From: Nitrosovibrio sp. Nv4
Lineage (GTDB): Bacteria; Pseudomonadota; Gammaproteobacteria; Burkholderiales; Nitrosomonadaceae
Assembly (NCBI RefSeq): GCF_900215485.1
Contig: NZ_OCMZ01000002.1
Location: 1 to 64,000, forward strand
Direction of reading: 5' to 3'
DNA length: 64,000 nt
A program made the position numbers and the translations under genes. Under the pieces are notes generated by a model that saw only the letters and a list, made by a program, of their open reading frames with translations, did no database searches and was not told where the DNA came from. This document shows, piece by piece, positions 37,028 to 47,848 of the stretch; the stretch's first letter is position 1, and every line of letters starts with the position of its first letter.

Positions 37028-37126
37028 GTGGCCTGGGAGGTACGGAATAGGTACGGAATGAAAAATGGAAAGCTTCTGGAGATTTACTGAAACCGGATTT
37101 CCGCCCAAAAGCGAAGAGGTTCGAAT

Positions 37127-38500
37127 ATGCCTGATCTAGACTCCCGCCACCATCTGATCGATACACTGGAAAAGCAAGCGCAACCATTGCTGGAAGCCGG
37201 CACCGATCAGGGGGGATTAATACAAACCCTGCGCGAGCATGTCAAAGGAAAGAAGTTCGTCCTGATCGGTGAAGCCACCCATGGCACCGCTGAGTTTTAT
37301 CAGCTTCGCGCTGAAATGACTCAGCATCTCATCGTGGAAGAAGGATTCGACGCTGTCGCGGTTGAGGCCGACTGGCCCGACGCCTACAGGGTTAATCGCT
37401 ATGTATCCGGCCGATCGGAGGATACGAACGCCGATGCTGCCTTGTCCAATTTTGAACGGTTTCCCACATGGATGTGGCGTAATACCGTAGTCCTCGACTT
37501 TGTTACATGGCTGCGCAATTACAACGAAGAGGCCAGGAAATATAAGGGTCAGCAGGAATCGGTGGGGTTCTACGGCCTTGACTTGTACAGCATGACAACC
37601 TCCATGGAGGCGGTGCTCGCGTATCTGGACAAGGTCGACCCGCAAGAAGCCGCTGCCGCGCGGGCGCGTTATGGCTGCTTTGGCCAGTTCATCGGCAATC
37701 CCCAGGCGTATGGTTATGCCATTGCCTCGGGCCGGTGGGATTCATGCGAGGAGGAAGTCATCTCACAGCTCATGCAACTGCAACGCAAGGCGAGGCTCTA
37801 TCTTGAAAAGGACGGTGTCTTTGCCGGAAACGAATATTTCTCTGCGCAGCAGAATGCCGAACTGGTAAAAAATGCCGAGGAATATTACCGCGCCATGTTC
37901 AGGGGCCGGCCCAGCACATGGAATTTGAGAGACAGGCATATGTTCGAAACGCTCGAAAAACTTGCCAGTCATCTGGAATCCCGGTTGGGACGCGAGGCGC
38001 GAATCATTGTCTGGGCACACAATTCCCATCTGGGCAATGCTGCTGCAACCGATATGGGACAGCGCGGTGAAGTCAATATCGGCCAGCTGGTCAGTGAAAA
38101 TTATACCGATAAATCGCTTCGCATCGGATTTTCGACCAGCTGCGGAAAGGTGACGGCGGCCACGGATTGGGACGGACCCGCCGAAACGAAAACTATTCGT
38201 GACCCGTTGCCTGATAGCTACGAAGAGATTTTTTCGCAGCTCGAAAAGAAACGTTTCTTTTTTAACCTGAGGACCGGAAGCGAAGCGGTTGACATGTTAA
38301 GAGCGAAAAGGCTACAGCGGGCGATCGGCGTGATCTATCGGCCCGAAACCGAGCGGGTCAGCCATTACTTCTACACCTCTCTGCCAAGACAATTCGACTT
38401 CATGATTCACATCGATAGAACGGAAGCTCTGCAGCCATTGCCGGCGTTTGTCCAGAAAAGGCCCGGCGAATTGGACGAGACCTATCCGTCTGGCTTGTAG
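37127..38500 (+). CDS. Erythromycin esterase family protein
   Basis: A 457-residue member of the EreA/EreB-like family. Conserved segments are LIGEATHGTAEFYQLR near residue 47 (catalytic-type Glu and His), VEADWPDAYRVNRYV near 80 and VWAHNSHLGNA near 293 (His). Chromosomal members next to phosphoribosyltransferases are not proven to act on macrolides, and a housekeeping or stress role is likelier. Macrolide resistance should not be inferred from this sequence alone. Confidence 0.88.
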   Translation: MPDLDSRHHLIDTLEKQAQPLLEAGTDQGGLIQTLREHVKGKKFVLIGEATHGTAEFYQLRAEMTQHLIVEEGFDAVAVEADWPDAYRVNRYVSGRSEDTNADAALSNFERFPTWMWRNTVVLDFVTWLRNYNEEARKYKGQQESVGFYGLDLYSMTTSMEAVLAYLDKVDPQEAAAARARYGCFGQFIGNPQAYGYAIASGRWDSCEEEVISQLMQLQRKARLYLEKDGVFAGNEYFSAQQNAELVKNAEEYYRAMFRGRPSTWNLRDRHMFETLEKLASHLESRLGREARIIVWAHNSHLGNAAATDMGQRGEVNIGQLVSENYTDKSLRIGFSTSCGKVTAATDWDGPAETKTIRDPLPDSYEEIFSQLEKKRFFFNLRTGSEAVDMLRAKRLQRAIGVIYRPETERVSHYFYTSLPRQFDFMIHIDRTEALQPLPAFVQKRPGELDETYPSGL

Positions 38501-38748
38501 GTTGCTAACTCCATAGCACTTTTCTCCCCATCTCCGTTTTTCGGAGTACCAGAAATTTTGTGCGGGCCGTGCGGCCTGTCCGTGGAAGACGATCCAATTC
38601 AGTCTACCGCTAGACCTATGCCCCTCTTTTCCTCCGGCCACCACTAATCCCTTGCTTTTTAAAAAATCTCACCTATTTTTAATAATGCCGTCTCTCCGGC
38701 AGCACAAAAAGAAGTCGTGAATAGCGGAATCCGTGATCCCTTTAGGAG

Positions 38749-41700
38749 ATGCAGATGAAAAATACAAAGAAAAATTATCAAGCTAAACATATCAGGCCAG
38801 CCCGAAGCTATTTCCGAATATTGCCGATCGCGGCAGCGATGGCTGCGTCCGGCTTCATTCAGCCAGCTCTTGCCGTCGATCGAACGTGGTTTGGCGGTAC
38901 GGGAGACTTTGGAGTCGATACGAACTGGTCACCTGCTGGTGTGCCGGGCAGCGGCGACAAGGCGATCATCAATGGTGGCAACTCAACACTATCGTTTAAT
39001 AGCGGGATAGCGGGTCTTGATTTTCTCGGTGGAAGCCTCCGAGGTGATGGCGACTTGGCGGTAAGTGGTTTGACCACTTACTCTGGTGGACAGATAGGGG
39101 GTGATGGCGGCAATGTCATTGCCAATGGCGGGTTGAATATCTCTGGCGCCAACAACAAGATACTTGGGCATTCGAACGGTACGGGGTCAAGCGGTATTGT
39201 CAACAACGGTGCAGGCACCTGGACTGGCACGGGCGACATCAGGAGCTGGGACAGTGGGCGCTTCACCAACAGCGCAGGCGCCACCCTTGATATTCAAACT
39301 GATGCAGACTTCGTTAACGGCACCTTCATCAACCAGGGCACGCTGACCAAATCGATTGGTGCGACCGACGGCTCCGACAAGACGGTAATCAGTGCGCTAT
39401 TCAATAATTCCGGTTCAGTCAATGTAACGCAAGGGGTTCTGTCATTAACGGGTGGAGGCACCCATACTGGCAGTTTTGCCAGCGACAGCGATGGCTGGAT
39501 TGAATTTGCCGGGAGTTCCAGCAAGCCCACGCACGATTTGAATGCCGGTGCCAGCGTAACTGGCAATGCGCGTATGGTGAGCAGTTTTGGAGAGCTGGTT
39601 GTTAACACCGGCGCGACCTACAATGCCAGCAAGACCGAAATCATAGGCAATGGCAAGTTTAGTGTGGCTTCTGGTGTGACGGCCAACACGGGCACGCTTA
39701 CCATGTCCAGTGGCGATCTCCATGGAGTTGGCGATCTGGCGGTAAGTGGTTTGACCACTTACTCTGGTGGACAGATAGGGGGTGATGGCGGCAATGTCAT
39801 TGCCAATGGCGGGCTGAATATCTCTGGCGCCAACAACAAGATACTTGGGCATTCGAACGGTACGGGGTCAAGCGGTATTGTCAACAACGGTGCAGGCACC
39901 TGGACTGGCACGGGCGACATCAGGAGCTGGGACAGTGGGCGCTTCACCAACAGCGCAGGCGCCACCCTTGATATTCAAACTGATGCAGACTTCGTTAACG
40001 GCACCTTCATCAACCAGGGCACGCTGACCAAATCGATTGGTGCGACCGACGGCTCCGACAAGACGGTAATCAGTGCGCTATTCAATAATTCCGGTTCAGT
40101 CAATGTAACGCAAGGGGTTCTGTCATTAACGGGTGGAGGCACCCATACTGGCAGTTTTGCCAGCGACAGCGATGGCTGGATTGAATTTGCCGGGAGTTCC
40201 AGCAAGCCCACGCACGATTTGAATGCCGGTGCCAGCGTAACTGGCAATGCGCGTATGGTGAGCAGTTTTGGAGAGCTGGTTGTTAACACCGGCGCGACCT
40301 ACAATGCCAGCAAGACCGAAATCATAGGCAATGGCAAGTTTAGTGTGGCTTCTGGTGTGACGGCCAACACGGGCACGCTTACCATGTCCAGTGGCGATCT
40401 CCATGGAGTTGGCGATCTGGCGGTAAGTGGTTTGACCACTTACTCTGGTGGACAGATAGGGGGTGATGGCGGCAATGTCATTGCCAATGGCGGGCTGAAT
40501 ATCTCTGGCGCCAACAACAAGATACTTGGGCATTCGAACGGTACGGGGTCAAGCGGTATTGTCAACAACGGTGCAGGCACCTGGACTGGCACGGGCGACA
40601 TCAGGAGCTGGGACAGTGGGCGCTTCACCAACAGCGCAGGCGCCACCCTTGATATTCAAACTGATGCAGACTTCGTTAACGGCACCTTCATCAACCAAGG
40701 CACGCTGACCAAATCGATTGGTGCGACCGACGGCTCCGACAAGACGGTAATCAGTGCGCTATTCAATAATTCCGGTTCAGTCAATGTAACGCAAGGAGTT
40801 CTGTCATTAACGGGTGGAGGCACCCACACTGGCAGTTTTGCCAGCGACAGCGATGGCTGGATTGAATTTGCCGGGAGTTCCAGCAAGCCCACGCACGATT
40901 TGAATGCCGGTGCCAACGTAACTGGCAATGCGCGTATGGTGAGCAGTTTTGGAGAGCTGGTTGTTAACACCGGCGCGACCTACAATGCCAGCAAGACCGA
41001 AATCATAGGCAATGGCAAGTTTAGTGTGGCTTCTGGTGTGACGGCCAACACGGGCACGCTTACCATGTCCAGTGGCGATCTCCATGGAGTTGGCGATCTG
41101 GCGGTAAGTGGTTTGACCACTTACTCTGGTGGACAGATAGGGGGTGATGGCGGCAATGTCATTGCCAATGGCGGGCTGAATATCTCTGGCGCCAACAACA
41201 AGATACTTGGGCATTCGAACGGTACGGGGTCAAGCGGTATTGTCAACAACGGTGCAGGCACCTGGACTGGCACGGGCGACATCAGGAGCTGGGACAGTGG
41301 GCGCTTCACCAACAGCGCAGGCGCCACCCTTGATATTCAAACTGATGCAGACTTCGTTAACGGCACCTTCATCAACCAGGGCACGCTGACCAAGTCGATT
41401 GGCGCGACCGACGGCTCCGACAAGACGGTGATCAGCGGAGCGTTCGAAAATTCGGGCTCGGTTAACATACAGCAGGGCACGCTGGAAGCCACCAGATCGT
41501 TCAATAATCAAGGCGTGATCAACGTCGCTACAGGAGCGGTATTCCATGGCAGTAATGCGAACTTCGCGAATGACGGAATCCTTCAAGGCAACGGAACGAT
41601 TCAAACCGACACCAACAACGACCTGGTCAATACCGGGGAAATCAATCCCGGAGATGCCATTGGTCATCTTACTATCGACGGTGATCTCAATCAGGCTTCA

Positions 41701-42066
41701 GGCGGTGTAATCAACTTCGAGCTAGCCAGCCTGAGCAGCTTTGACCAACTGACGATTACCGAGGATGTAATGCTGGGCGGTGAAATTGCCATATCGAATT
41801 TCGGCTATACGCCTGTGGTCGGCGACACCTTTGTGGTGGCAACTTTCGATGAGCGTCTGGAAAATTCGACATTCGCCTCCGTCAGCACTCCTGGATTTGG
41901 CTCGGCTGTGGACTTCGACGTACTCTACCATGAACACGATGTAACGCTAGCGGTTACCGCGGTGCCCGAGCCCGAACAATACCTGATGTTTCTCGCCGGA
42001 CTCGGCCTGATGGGTGCCATGGCTCGCCGGCGGAAGACCTGCATTGGGGGTGAGGAAACTATCTAG
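38749..42066 (+). CDS. Large PEP-CTERM surface protein with internal repeats
   Basis: A 1105-residue secreted protein. A long N-terminal signal (Lys-rich start, hydrophobic stretch about 22-43, ending ALAVD) leads to a WFGGTGDFGVDTNWSP segment seen in autotransporter-like beta-helix proteins. Then come three full and one partial copy of a 227-residue Gly/Asn/Thr-rich unit. The C-terminus VPEPEQYLMFLAGLGLMGAMARRRK is a canonical PEP-CTERM signal for exosortase handling. The repeats probably form a beta-solenoid exposed on the cell surface or in the matrix. AGGAG at 38743-38747 is close to the ATG. Promoter elements in the 248-bp upstream gap are not obvious. Confidence 0.88.
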   Translation: MQMKNTKKNYQAKHIRPARSYFRILPIAAAMAASGFIQPALAVDRTWFGGTGDFGVDTNWSPAGVPGSGDKAIINGGNSTLSFNSGIAGLDFLGGSLRGDGDLAVSGLTTYSGGQIGGDGGNVIANGGLNISGANNKILGHSNGTGSSGIVNNGAGTWTGTGDIRSWDSGRFTNSAGATLDIQTDADFVNGTFINQGTLTKSIGATDGSDKTVISALFNNSGSVNVTQGVLSLTGGGTHTGSFASDSDGWIEFAGSSSKPTHDLNAGASVTGNARMVSSFGELVVNTGATYNASKTEIIGNGKFSVASGVTANTGTLTMSSGDLHGVGDLAVSGLTTYSGGQIGGDGGNVIANGGLNISGANNKILGHSNGTGSSGIVNNGAGTWTGTGDIRSWDSGRFTNSAGATLDIQTDADFVNGTFINQGTLTKSIGATDGSDKTVISALFNNSGSVNVTQGVLSLTGGGTHTGSFASDSDGWIEFAGSSSKPTHDLNAGASVTGNARMVSSFGELVVNTGATYNASKTEIIGNGKFSVASGVTANTGTLTMSSGDLHGVGDLAVSGLTTYSGGQIGGDGGNVIANGGLNISGANNKILGHSNGTGSSGIVNNGAGTWTGTGDIRSWDSGRFTNSAGATLDIQTDADFVNGTFINQGTLTKSIGATDGSDKTVISALFNNSGSVNVTQGVLSLTGGGTHTGSFASDSDGWIEFAGSSSKPTHDLNAGANVTGNARMVSSFGELVVNTGATYNASKTEIIGNGKFSVASGVTANTGTLTMSSGDLHGVGDLAVSGLTTYSGGQIGGDGGNVIANGGLNISGANNKILGHSNGTGSSGIVNNGAGTWTGTGDIRSWDSGRFTNSAGATLDIQTDADFVNGTFINQGTLTKSIGATDGSDKTVISGAFENSGSVNIQQGTLEATRSFNNQGVINVATGAVFHGSNANFANDGILQGNGTIQTDTNNDLVNTGEINPGDAIGHLTIDGDLNQASGGVINFELASLSSFDQLTITEDVMLGGEIAISNFGYTPVVGDTFVVATFDERLENSTFASVSTPGFGSAVDFDVLYHEHDVTLAVTAVPEPEQYLMFLAGLGLMGAMARRRKTCIGGEETI
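39057..41430 (+). repeat. 681-bp tandem repeats, 3.5 copies
   Basis: Copies start at 39057, 39738, 40419 and 41100. The first three are full length and the fourth ends near 41430, where divergence sets in. I could find only a handful of substitutions between full copies, for example gggttg/gggctg, caaggggtt/caaggagtt and gccagcg/gccaacg. The unit is a multiple of three (227 codons), so copy number can change without breaking the frame. The long minus-strand reading frames repeated here are shadows. Confidence 0.97.
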
Positions 42067-42196
42067 ACTGCGCTCGATTTTATTTGGTTGCCCTGATCTC
42101 AAAAAAACACTCGCGCCGCAGGATGTTCCTCCAGGCCGATAGCCCACAAGAGGGGAAGTGGATGTGATCTCGTTAACTGTTGGATGGGAGGAAAAA

Positions 42197-42976
42197 ATGA
42201 AAATATTACCTTATGTTTTACTGATCGGAGCAGTCGCGCTTAGCGCACCTGCCTTTGCCGAGAATGATGGAGACCGTGGAGGCGACCGTCCTGCAAGCCG
42301 CGCCGTGAATATCTCTCTTGGCAGTACCGGCGGGGCGCTGGATAACGCTGCATTGAAATCAGTCCGCAAGTTGGTAGGAAAAGCGATTACGGCGGACACC
42401 GTTGATACTTTCGCTGTTTATAGCCCCAGGGTAGGCGGTCCGGTTCCGATCGAAGGTGGATTGAGCGCATGCGCGGAAGCAGGTTTTAGCTCTACACCCA
42501 CCCAGTTTAATGCCTTCATCAAGCAGTTGCGGGACATTCGGCCCAAGGCGGGGACCTTCCTCAACGTGGAGCTAACGGATCAATGCAAGCCGATTGATAA
42601 TGCTGGGTCTGCAGTCTGTGGCGGTATTGCGGGAACAGCCTGTCCTGACGCAAAACAGTTTTGTGATTTTGATATCGGTAAATGCAAGGTGCCGGACGCA
42701 CAAGGTACGTGCAAGACCAAGCCCTCCATTTGTACCAGGGAGTTCCGGCCTGTTTGTGGTTGCGACGGCAAAACCTATGGGAACGCATGCACCGCAGCAG
42801 CGGCGGGCGTATCCATCGAGCATGAAGGGGAATGCAAGAAGTCCGAACCCAAAGCATGCGGTGGAATTGCGGGGATTCCATGCCCTCAAGGCAAAACCTG
42901 TATAGACGATCCTTCTGATGACTGCGATCCGAAACGCGGTGGAGCGGATTGTCCGGGGATCTGCGAGCCTAAATAA
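42197..42976 (+). CDS. Secreted Kazal-type protease inhibitor domain protein
   Basis: A 259-residue exported protein with a signal peptide ending AFA-EN near residue 22. After about 130 residues of unknown fold, a Kazal domain follows: FRPVCGCDGKTYGNAC, then AAGVSIEHEGEC, with the expected Cys spacing. It is flanked by two CGGIAG-x-x-CP Cys-rich modules. Kazal domains inhibit serine proteases. A role in protecting surface proteins or resisting predators is inference. GGGAGG at 42186-42191 supports the ATG at 42197 rather than an upstream one. Confidence 0.85.
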   Translation: MKILPYVLLIGAVALSAPAFAENDGDRGGDRPASRAVNISLGSTGGALDNAALKSVRKLVGKAITADTVDTFAVYSPRVGGPVPIEGGLSACAEAGFSSTPTQFNAFIKQLRDIRPKAGTFLNVELTDQCKPIDNAGSAVCGGIAGTACPDAKQFCDFDIGKCKVPDAQGTCKTKPSICTREFRPVCGCDGKTYGNACTAAAAGVSIEHEGECKKSEPKACGGIAGIPCPQGKTCIDDPSDDCDPKRGGADCPGICEPK

Positions 42977-42982
42977 CAGCAG

Positions 42983-43018
42983 TCCGGGAGGTCCCACAGA
43001 TTCTTATGGAGACGTCCC
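42983..43018 (+). other. Stem-loop downstream of the Kazal-protein gene
   Basis: CCGGGAGGTC pairs with GACGTCCCGG with one mismatch across a loop of about 16 nt. It lies 7 bp after the stop codon. There is no U-tract, so it may stabilise the mRNA end rather than terminate transcription. Confidence 0.4.
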
Positions 43019-43065
43019 GGCTAATGTTAGGCAGCGCACAGAGATGCTCATGATGAGGTGTTAAA

Positions 43066-43160
43066 AATTGGCAAATTCGCCCCGTCGGGGCGAGAGTGTG
43101 CAGTAAATTGGAGTAATACCAATTTGCATAGCCGGGTGGGCCAATTTTTTAAGGGGGAGC
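43066..43160 (+). promoter_or_regulatory. Structured leader before small acidic gene
   Basis: Two adjacent hairpins are visible. CGCCCC-gtc-GGGGCG lies at 43078-43092. GTAAATTGG pairs with CCAATTTGC at 43103-43127. Further AATTGG/CCAATT segments at about 43066-43071 and 43139-43146 could pair instead, so alternative folds are possible. A GGGGGAG ribosome-binding site follows. The location at the head of a heat-shock cluster makes an RNA thermometer worth considering, but there is no direct evidence for it. Confidence 0.35.
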
Positions 43161-43165
43161 ATATT

Positions 43166-43432
43166 TTGTCAAGTTCATCAAGCAAGCCCGGTGTCGGTGT
43201 AGAGGAAGACTCGAATAATGACGGCTCTGTTGAGCGCCCCGGGGATTCTTTGCCGGACATGTCAACGACAGCAGAGATAGACCAAGAATCAGTCGAGCAT
43301 GATATACAAGATCATCACATTATTTCGAGTGCCTTTTATTATGACTTGGCCGGATACGGTTATGACGAAGCGCAGGATGGGCTGGAGGCGGACGCGGAAA
43401 CAGATGGCGTATATCCCGAAGCGAATTTCTGA
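43166..43432 (+). CDS. Small acidic hypothetical protein
   Basis: An 88-residue reading frame with a TTG start at 43166, chosen because GGGGGAG lies 6-12 bp upstream. The product is Ser-rich at its start and very acidic (Asp/Glu throughout), with a YYDLAGYGYDEAQDG segment. It is probably disordered. No family is recognised. It lies 109 bp before the first Hsp20 gene. Confidence 0.45.
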   Translation: MSSSSSKPGVGVEEDSNNDGSVERPGDSLPDMSTTAEIDQESVEHDIQDHHIISSAFYYDLAGYGYDEAQDGLEADAETDGVYPEANF

Positions 43433-43541
43433 TCGCCGAAAAGATTCAGACCGAGAGTTGCTTACGCGATCAGGTGAGGGGTAGTGGTAAAGATAGTCGA
43501 ATTGATAATCGAATTTTTAATATTTCAAAGGAGAAGACATC

Positions 43542-43991
43542 ATGGCAAATATTGCTCGGCGTTCACCGCTTTATGGTGACATTGCTCGCTTCGATCCATT
43601 CGCTAATTTTGATGACCTGTTCAGAAATTTCGGAATGCGTCCCTTTTCGATGGAAGGGGAGACGGCTCCCACCATCAAGATCGATTTGAGCGAAAACGAT
43701 ACGGCCTATACCGTACGTGCAGAAATCCCCGGGGTGAAGAAAGAAGACGTGAAGGTGCAAGTAGAGGGAAATCGAGTTTCCATCAGTTGCGAGACAAAGC
43801 AGGAAAAAGAGGAAAAAGAAGGCGAAAGAGTGATTTGTCGCGAATGCCATCAGGGATCGAGCTACAGGAGCTTTACTTTGGGGGGCGACGTGGACGAGAC
43901 CAAAGCTGAGGCAAAGTATGAAAATGGGACGCTGGAACTGACGCTACCAAAGAAAGAGGGCAAGACCGCCAAACGGATCGAGGTTAAATAA
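43542..43991 (+). CDS. Hsp20/alpha-crystallin small heat-shock protein
   Basis: A 149-residue small heat-shock protein. The N-terminus is Phe/Asp-rich and the alpha-crystallin domain spans about 45-145, with AEIPGVKKEDVKVQVEGN and the closing YENGTLELTLPKK. It binds unfolding proteins as an ATP-independent holdase. AAAGGAGAAG precedes the ATG. The GroEL homologue downstream and the second Hsp20 gene make this a stress cluster. No clear sigma-32 promoter could be picked out. Confidence 0.95.
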   Translation: MANIARRSPLYGDIARFDPFANFDDLFRNFGMRPFSMEGETAPTIKIDLSENDTAYTVRAEIPGVKKEDVKVQVEGNRVSISCETKQEKEEKEGERVICRECHQGSSYRSFTLGGDVDETKAEAKYENGTLELTLPKKEGKTAKRIEVK

Positions 43992-45873
<1,882 letters not shown>

Positions 45874-46089
45874 GGAATATATAAAAGGCGGCCCAGGCTG
45901 ATAAATGGTCTCTTGAGAAAAAATCAAAGGGGAAGATTAGCGAGAATCGATCAGAGTGCGCGTCAGTTACAACCTTGCCAACTACGATTTCAACGATGGT
46001 CCGTGATGAAGCGCACTATGTATAACAAGACATCCCGGACTTTTCATCCTTAGCGAATAACCAGTGATTCACATAAAAGGAGTCTTATC

Positions 46090-46593
46090 ATGGGCACCCA
46101 AACAACTCCGCCAGGCTTCCGCCAGATTTCGCGCCATGACAAACTCTTCAAGGAGCGCGTACATGATGCCTATCGGGCAAGACAAAAGCTTCCGGAGCCT
46201 AGCGTATGCCCGCAATGCGGCGCGGTATTCCAGGAAGGGCGCTGGCAGTGGCTTGAGGCTCCCCCCGGGGCGCACCAGCAAATTTGCGCTGCCTGTCAGC
46301 GCATCCAGGATGATTATCCGGCCGGTTTTATCACCCTGGATGGGGAATTCTATAACGCGCACCGAAGCGAGATCATGCACCTTGTAAATAACATAGAAAA
46401 ACGTGAGAAGACCGAGCACCCATTTAACCGCATCATGAAAATCGAAGAAAAAGATGGCGCAACGCTGGTTACAACAACGGATATCCATTTGGCGCGAGGC
46501 ATTGGTGAAGCGGTACACGACGCCTATCAAGGCGATCTCGAATTTCACTATAACCCTGATGAGTATCTGCTGCGGGTGACTTGGACCCGCTGA
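46090..46593 (+). CDS. BCAM0308-type zinc-binding protein
   Basis: A 167-residue protein. A basic N-terminus (RHDKLFKERVHDAY) is followed by a zinc-ribbon (VCPQCGAVF, then ICAACQRI) and an alpha/beta domain resembling the NMD3-like BCAM0308 family. Function is not established; the family often sits with chaperone and stress genes, as here. AAAAGGAG lies about 8 bp before the ATG. It follows groEL after 216 bp in which I see no gene. Confidence 0.8.
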   Translation: MGTQTTPPGFRQISRHDKLFKERVHDAYRARQKLPEPSVCPQCGAVFQEGRWQWLEAPPGAHQQICAACQRIQDDYPAGFITLDGEFYNAHRSEIMHLVNNIEKREKTEHPFNRIMKIEEKDGATLVTTTDIHLARGIGEAVHDAYQGDLEFHYNPDEYLLRVTWTR

Positions 46594-46714
46594 ACGCCAA
46601 TGTCGACCAGAATGGGCGATTCCGCTTATTTTGGCTTAACAGCTATTAAAGAATCATGCATGGCGTTGCCTTAAATACTTTGTACCGAACATGTAATTTA
46701 AAACGGAGGGCGCT

Positions 46715-47164
46715 ATGCCTATCGGAGAAATTTGCAATCGCGATGTGGTTTTTTTACGCCGTGACGATACCGTTCTGGAAGCGGCCAAACTCATGCGTAA
46801 GCATCATGTCGGCGATGTAGTCGTCGTCGAGGAGCGTGATGGTGTCCGGGTTCCTGTCGGGATTGTCACCGATAGGGACCTGGTGGTAGAAATCATGGCC
46901 ACCGAGCTCGACCATACCGTTATCACGGTAGGCGATATCATGGAGCAGGAATTGATAACAGTGAAAGAAAGTGTGGGAATCTTCGAGGCGGTTCAGTATA
47001 TGCGCAGCAAGACGGTGAGGCGCTTGCCTATAGTGGACGAAACCGGCGCGCTCCTGGGGATACTGACGCTCGATGACCTATTGGAACTGTTATCGGAAGA
47101 ATTGCTTGCCATTTCCAAGTTGATCAGCTATCAGCGGCAAAAGGAGACGAGGCGGCGTCACTGA
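46715..47164 (+). CDS. Tandem CBS-domain protein
   Basis: A 149-residue protein made of two CBS motifs (about 1-63 and 68-130), with VGIVTDRDLVVEIMA and GILTLDDLLELLSEE closing each. Such pairs bind adenosine nucleotides and act as energy or stress sensors. GGAGGGCG precedes the ATG. It sits between the BCAM0308-like gene and the second Hsp20 gene. Confidence 0.92.
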   Translation: MPIGEICNRDVVFLRRDDTVLEAAKLMRKHHVGDVVVVEERDGVRVPVGIVTDRDLVVEIMATELDHTVITVGDIMEQELITVKESVGIFEAVQYMRSKTVRRLPIVDETGALLGILTLDDLLELLSEELLAISKLISYQRQKETRRRH

Positions 47165-47319
47165 TAGCCTGGTATTCGCATCCAAAAGCCTTTGGTCGAG
47201 ATGCATTACTGAACATACGGAGATGAGGCCGAACACTATGGCAAAGTTGGTCAGGGGCCAATTGTTGATCTTGTCTGGCATCCACCCAATTCTTTCCAAT
47301 AATGAGAAGGAGCATGATC

Positions 47320-47832
47320 ATGATTGAGTCTTTGAAACACGCCAAAACAAACATCAGCCGTGGGCTTGGCCGAACCTGGGACCATATTTCAGAGGGCTGG
47401 CGTGAACTGGCCCATCACAGTAGCGATGCGCTTACTCACTTCGTGCATCGCAAGGATGAGGTGGAGAAGGTGCGGGAGACAGGCGGCATGGTTCCCGCTT
47501 TTCGAACCTGGAGCCTGCTGGCGGGAGAGATGGAAGAAACAGACAAGGAGATTCTCGTACGGATAGAAGTACCTGGAATGGAAAAAGAAGACTGTCAAAT
47601 TACAATCGACGGCAATATGCTTTATTTGAGAGGCGAAAAACGTTTTGAACGGGCCAGGAACGATAGCACCTACCATGTCATGGAGCGCGCCTATGGAGTG
47701 TTCCAGCGGGCCATTCCATTGCCGAGCAATGTGGACGCCGATCACGCGGAAGCGGACTACAGGAATGGCGTGCTGACCGTTCACCTGCCCAAGCTGGGTG
47801 GGGAGAAAGGACGCCTCATTCCGATATCATGA
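47320..47832 (+). CDS. Second Hsp20 family protein
   Basis: A 170-residue small heat-shock protein with an unusually long N-terminal region (about 75 residues). The alpha-crystallin domain follows, with VRIEVPGMEKEDCQITIDGN and YRNGVLTVHLPK. I chose the ATG at 47320 because AAGGAG (47307-47312) is spaced 7 bp from it; upstream ATGs are too close to that site. It differs clearly from the Hsp20 at 43542, so this is not a recent duplication. Confidence 0.9.
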   Translation: MIESLKHAKTNISRGLGRTWDHISEGWRELAHHSSDALTHFVHRKDEVEKVRETGGMVPAFRTWSLLAGEMEETDKEILVRIEVPGMEKEDCQITIDGNMLYLRGEKRFERARNDSTYHVMERAYGVFQRAIPLPSNVDADHAEADYRNGVLTVHLPKLGGEKGRLIPIS

Positions 47833-47848
47833 TAAACAGGCCCGATAG

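Noticed and set aside
37127-38500. Macrolide resistance gene
   Set aside because: The family match alone does not show erythromycin hydrolysis. Chromosomal members in this context are likely housekeeping.
38532-38546. CTCCG-ttttt-CGGAG hairpin after the erythromycin-esterase-like gene
   Set aside because: The 5-bp stem is short and no T-tract follows, so a terminator call is not justified.
39445-41214. Repeated 135-codon minus-strand frames
   Set aside because: They are reverse-strand shadows of the 681-bp repeats and simply recur with them.
39057-41430. Possible CRISPR-like array
   Set aside because: Units are 681 bp, coding, and without spacers or cas genes. It is a protein repeat array.
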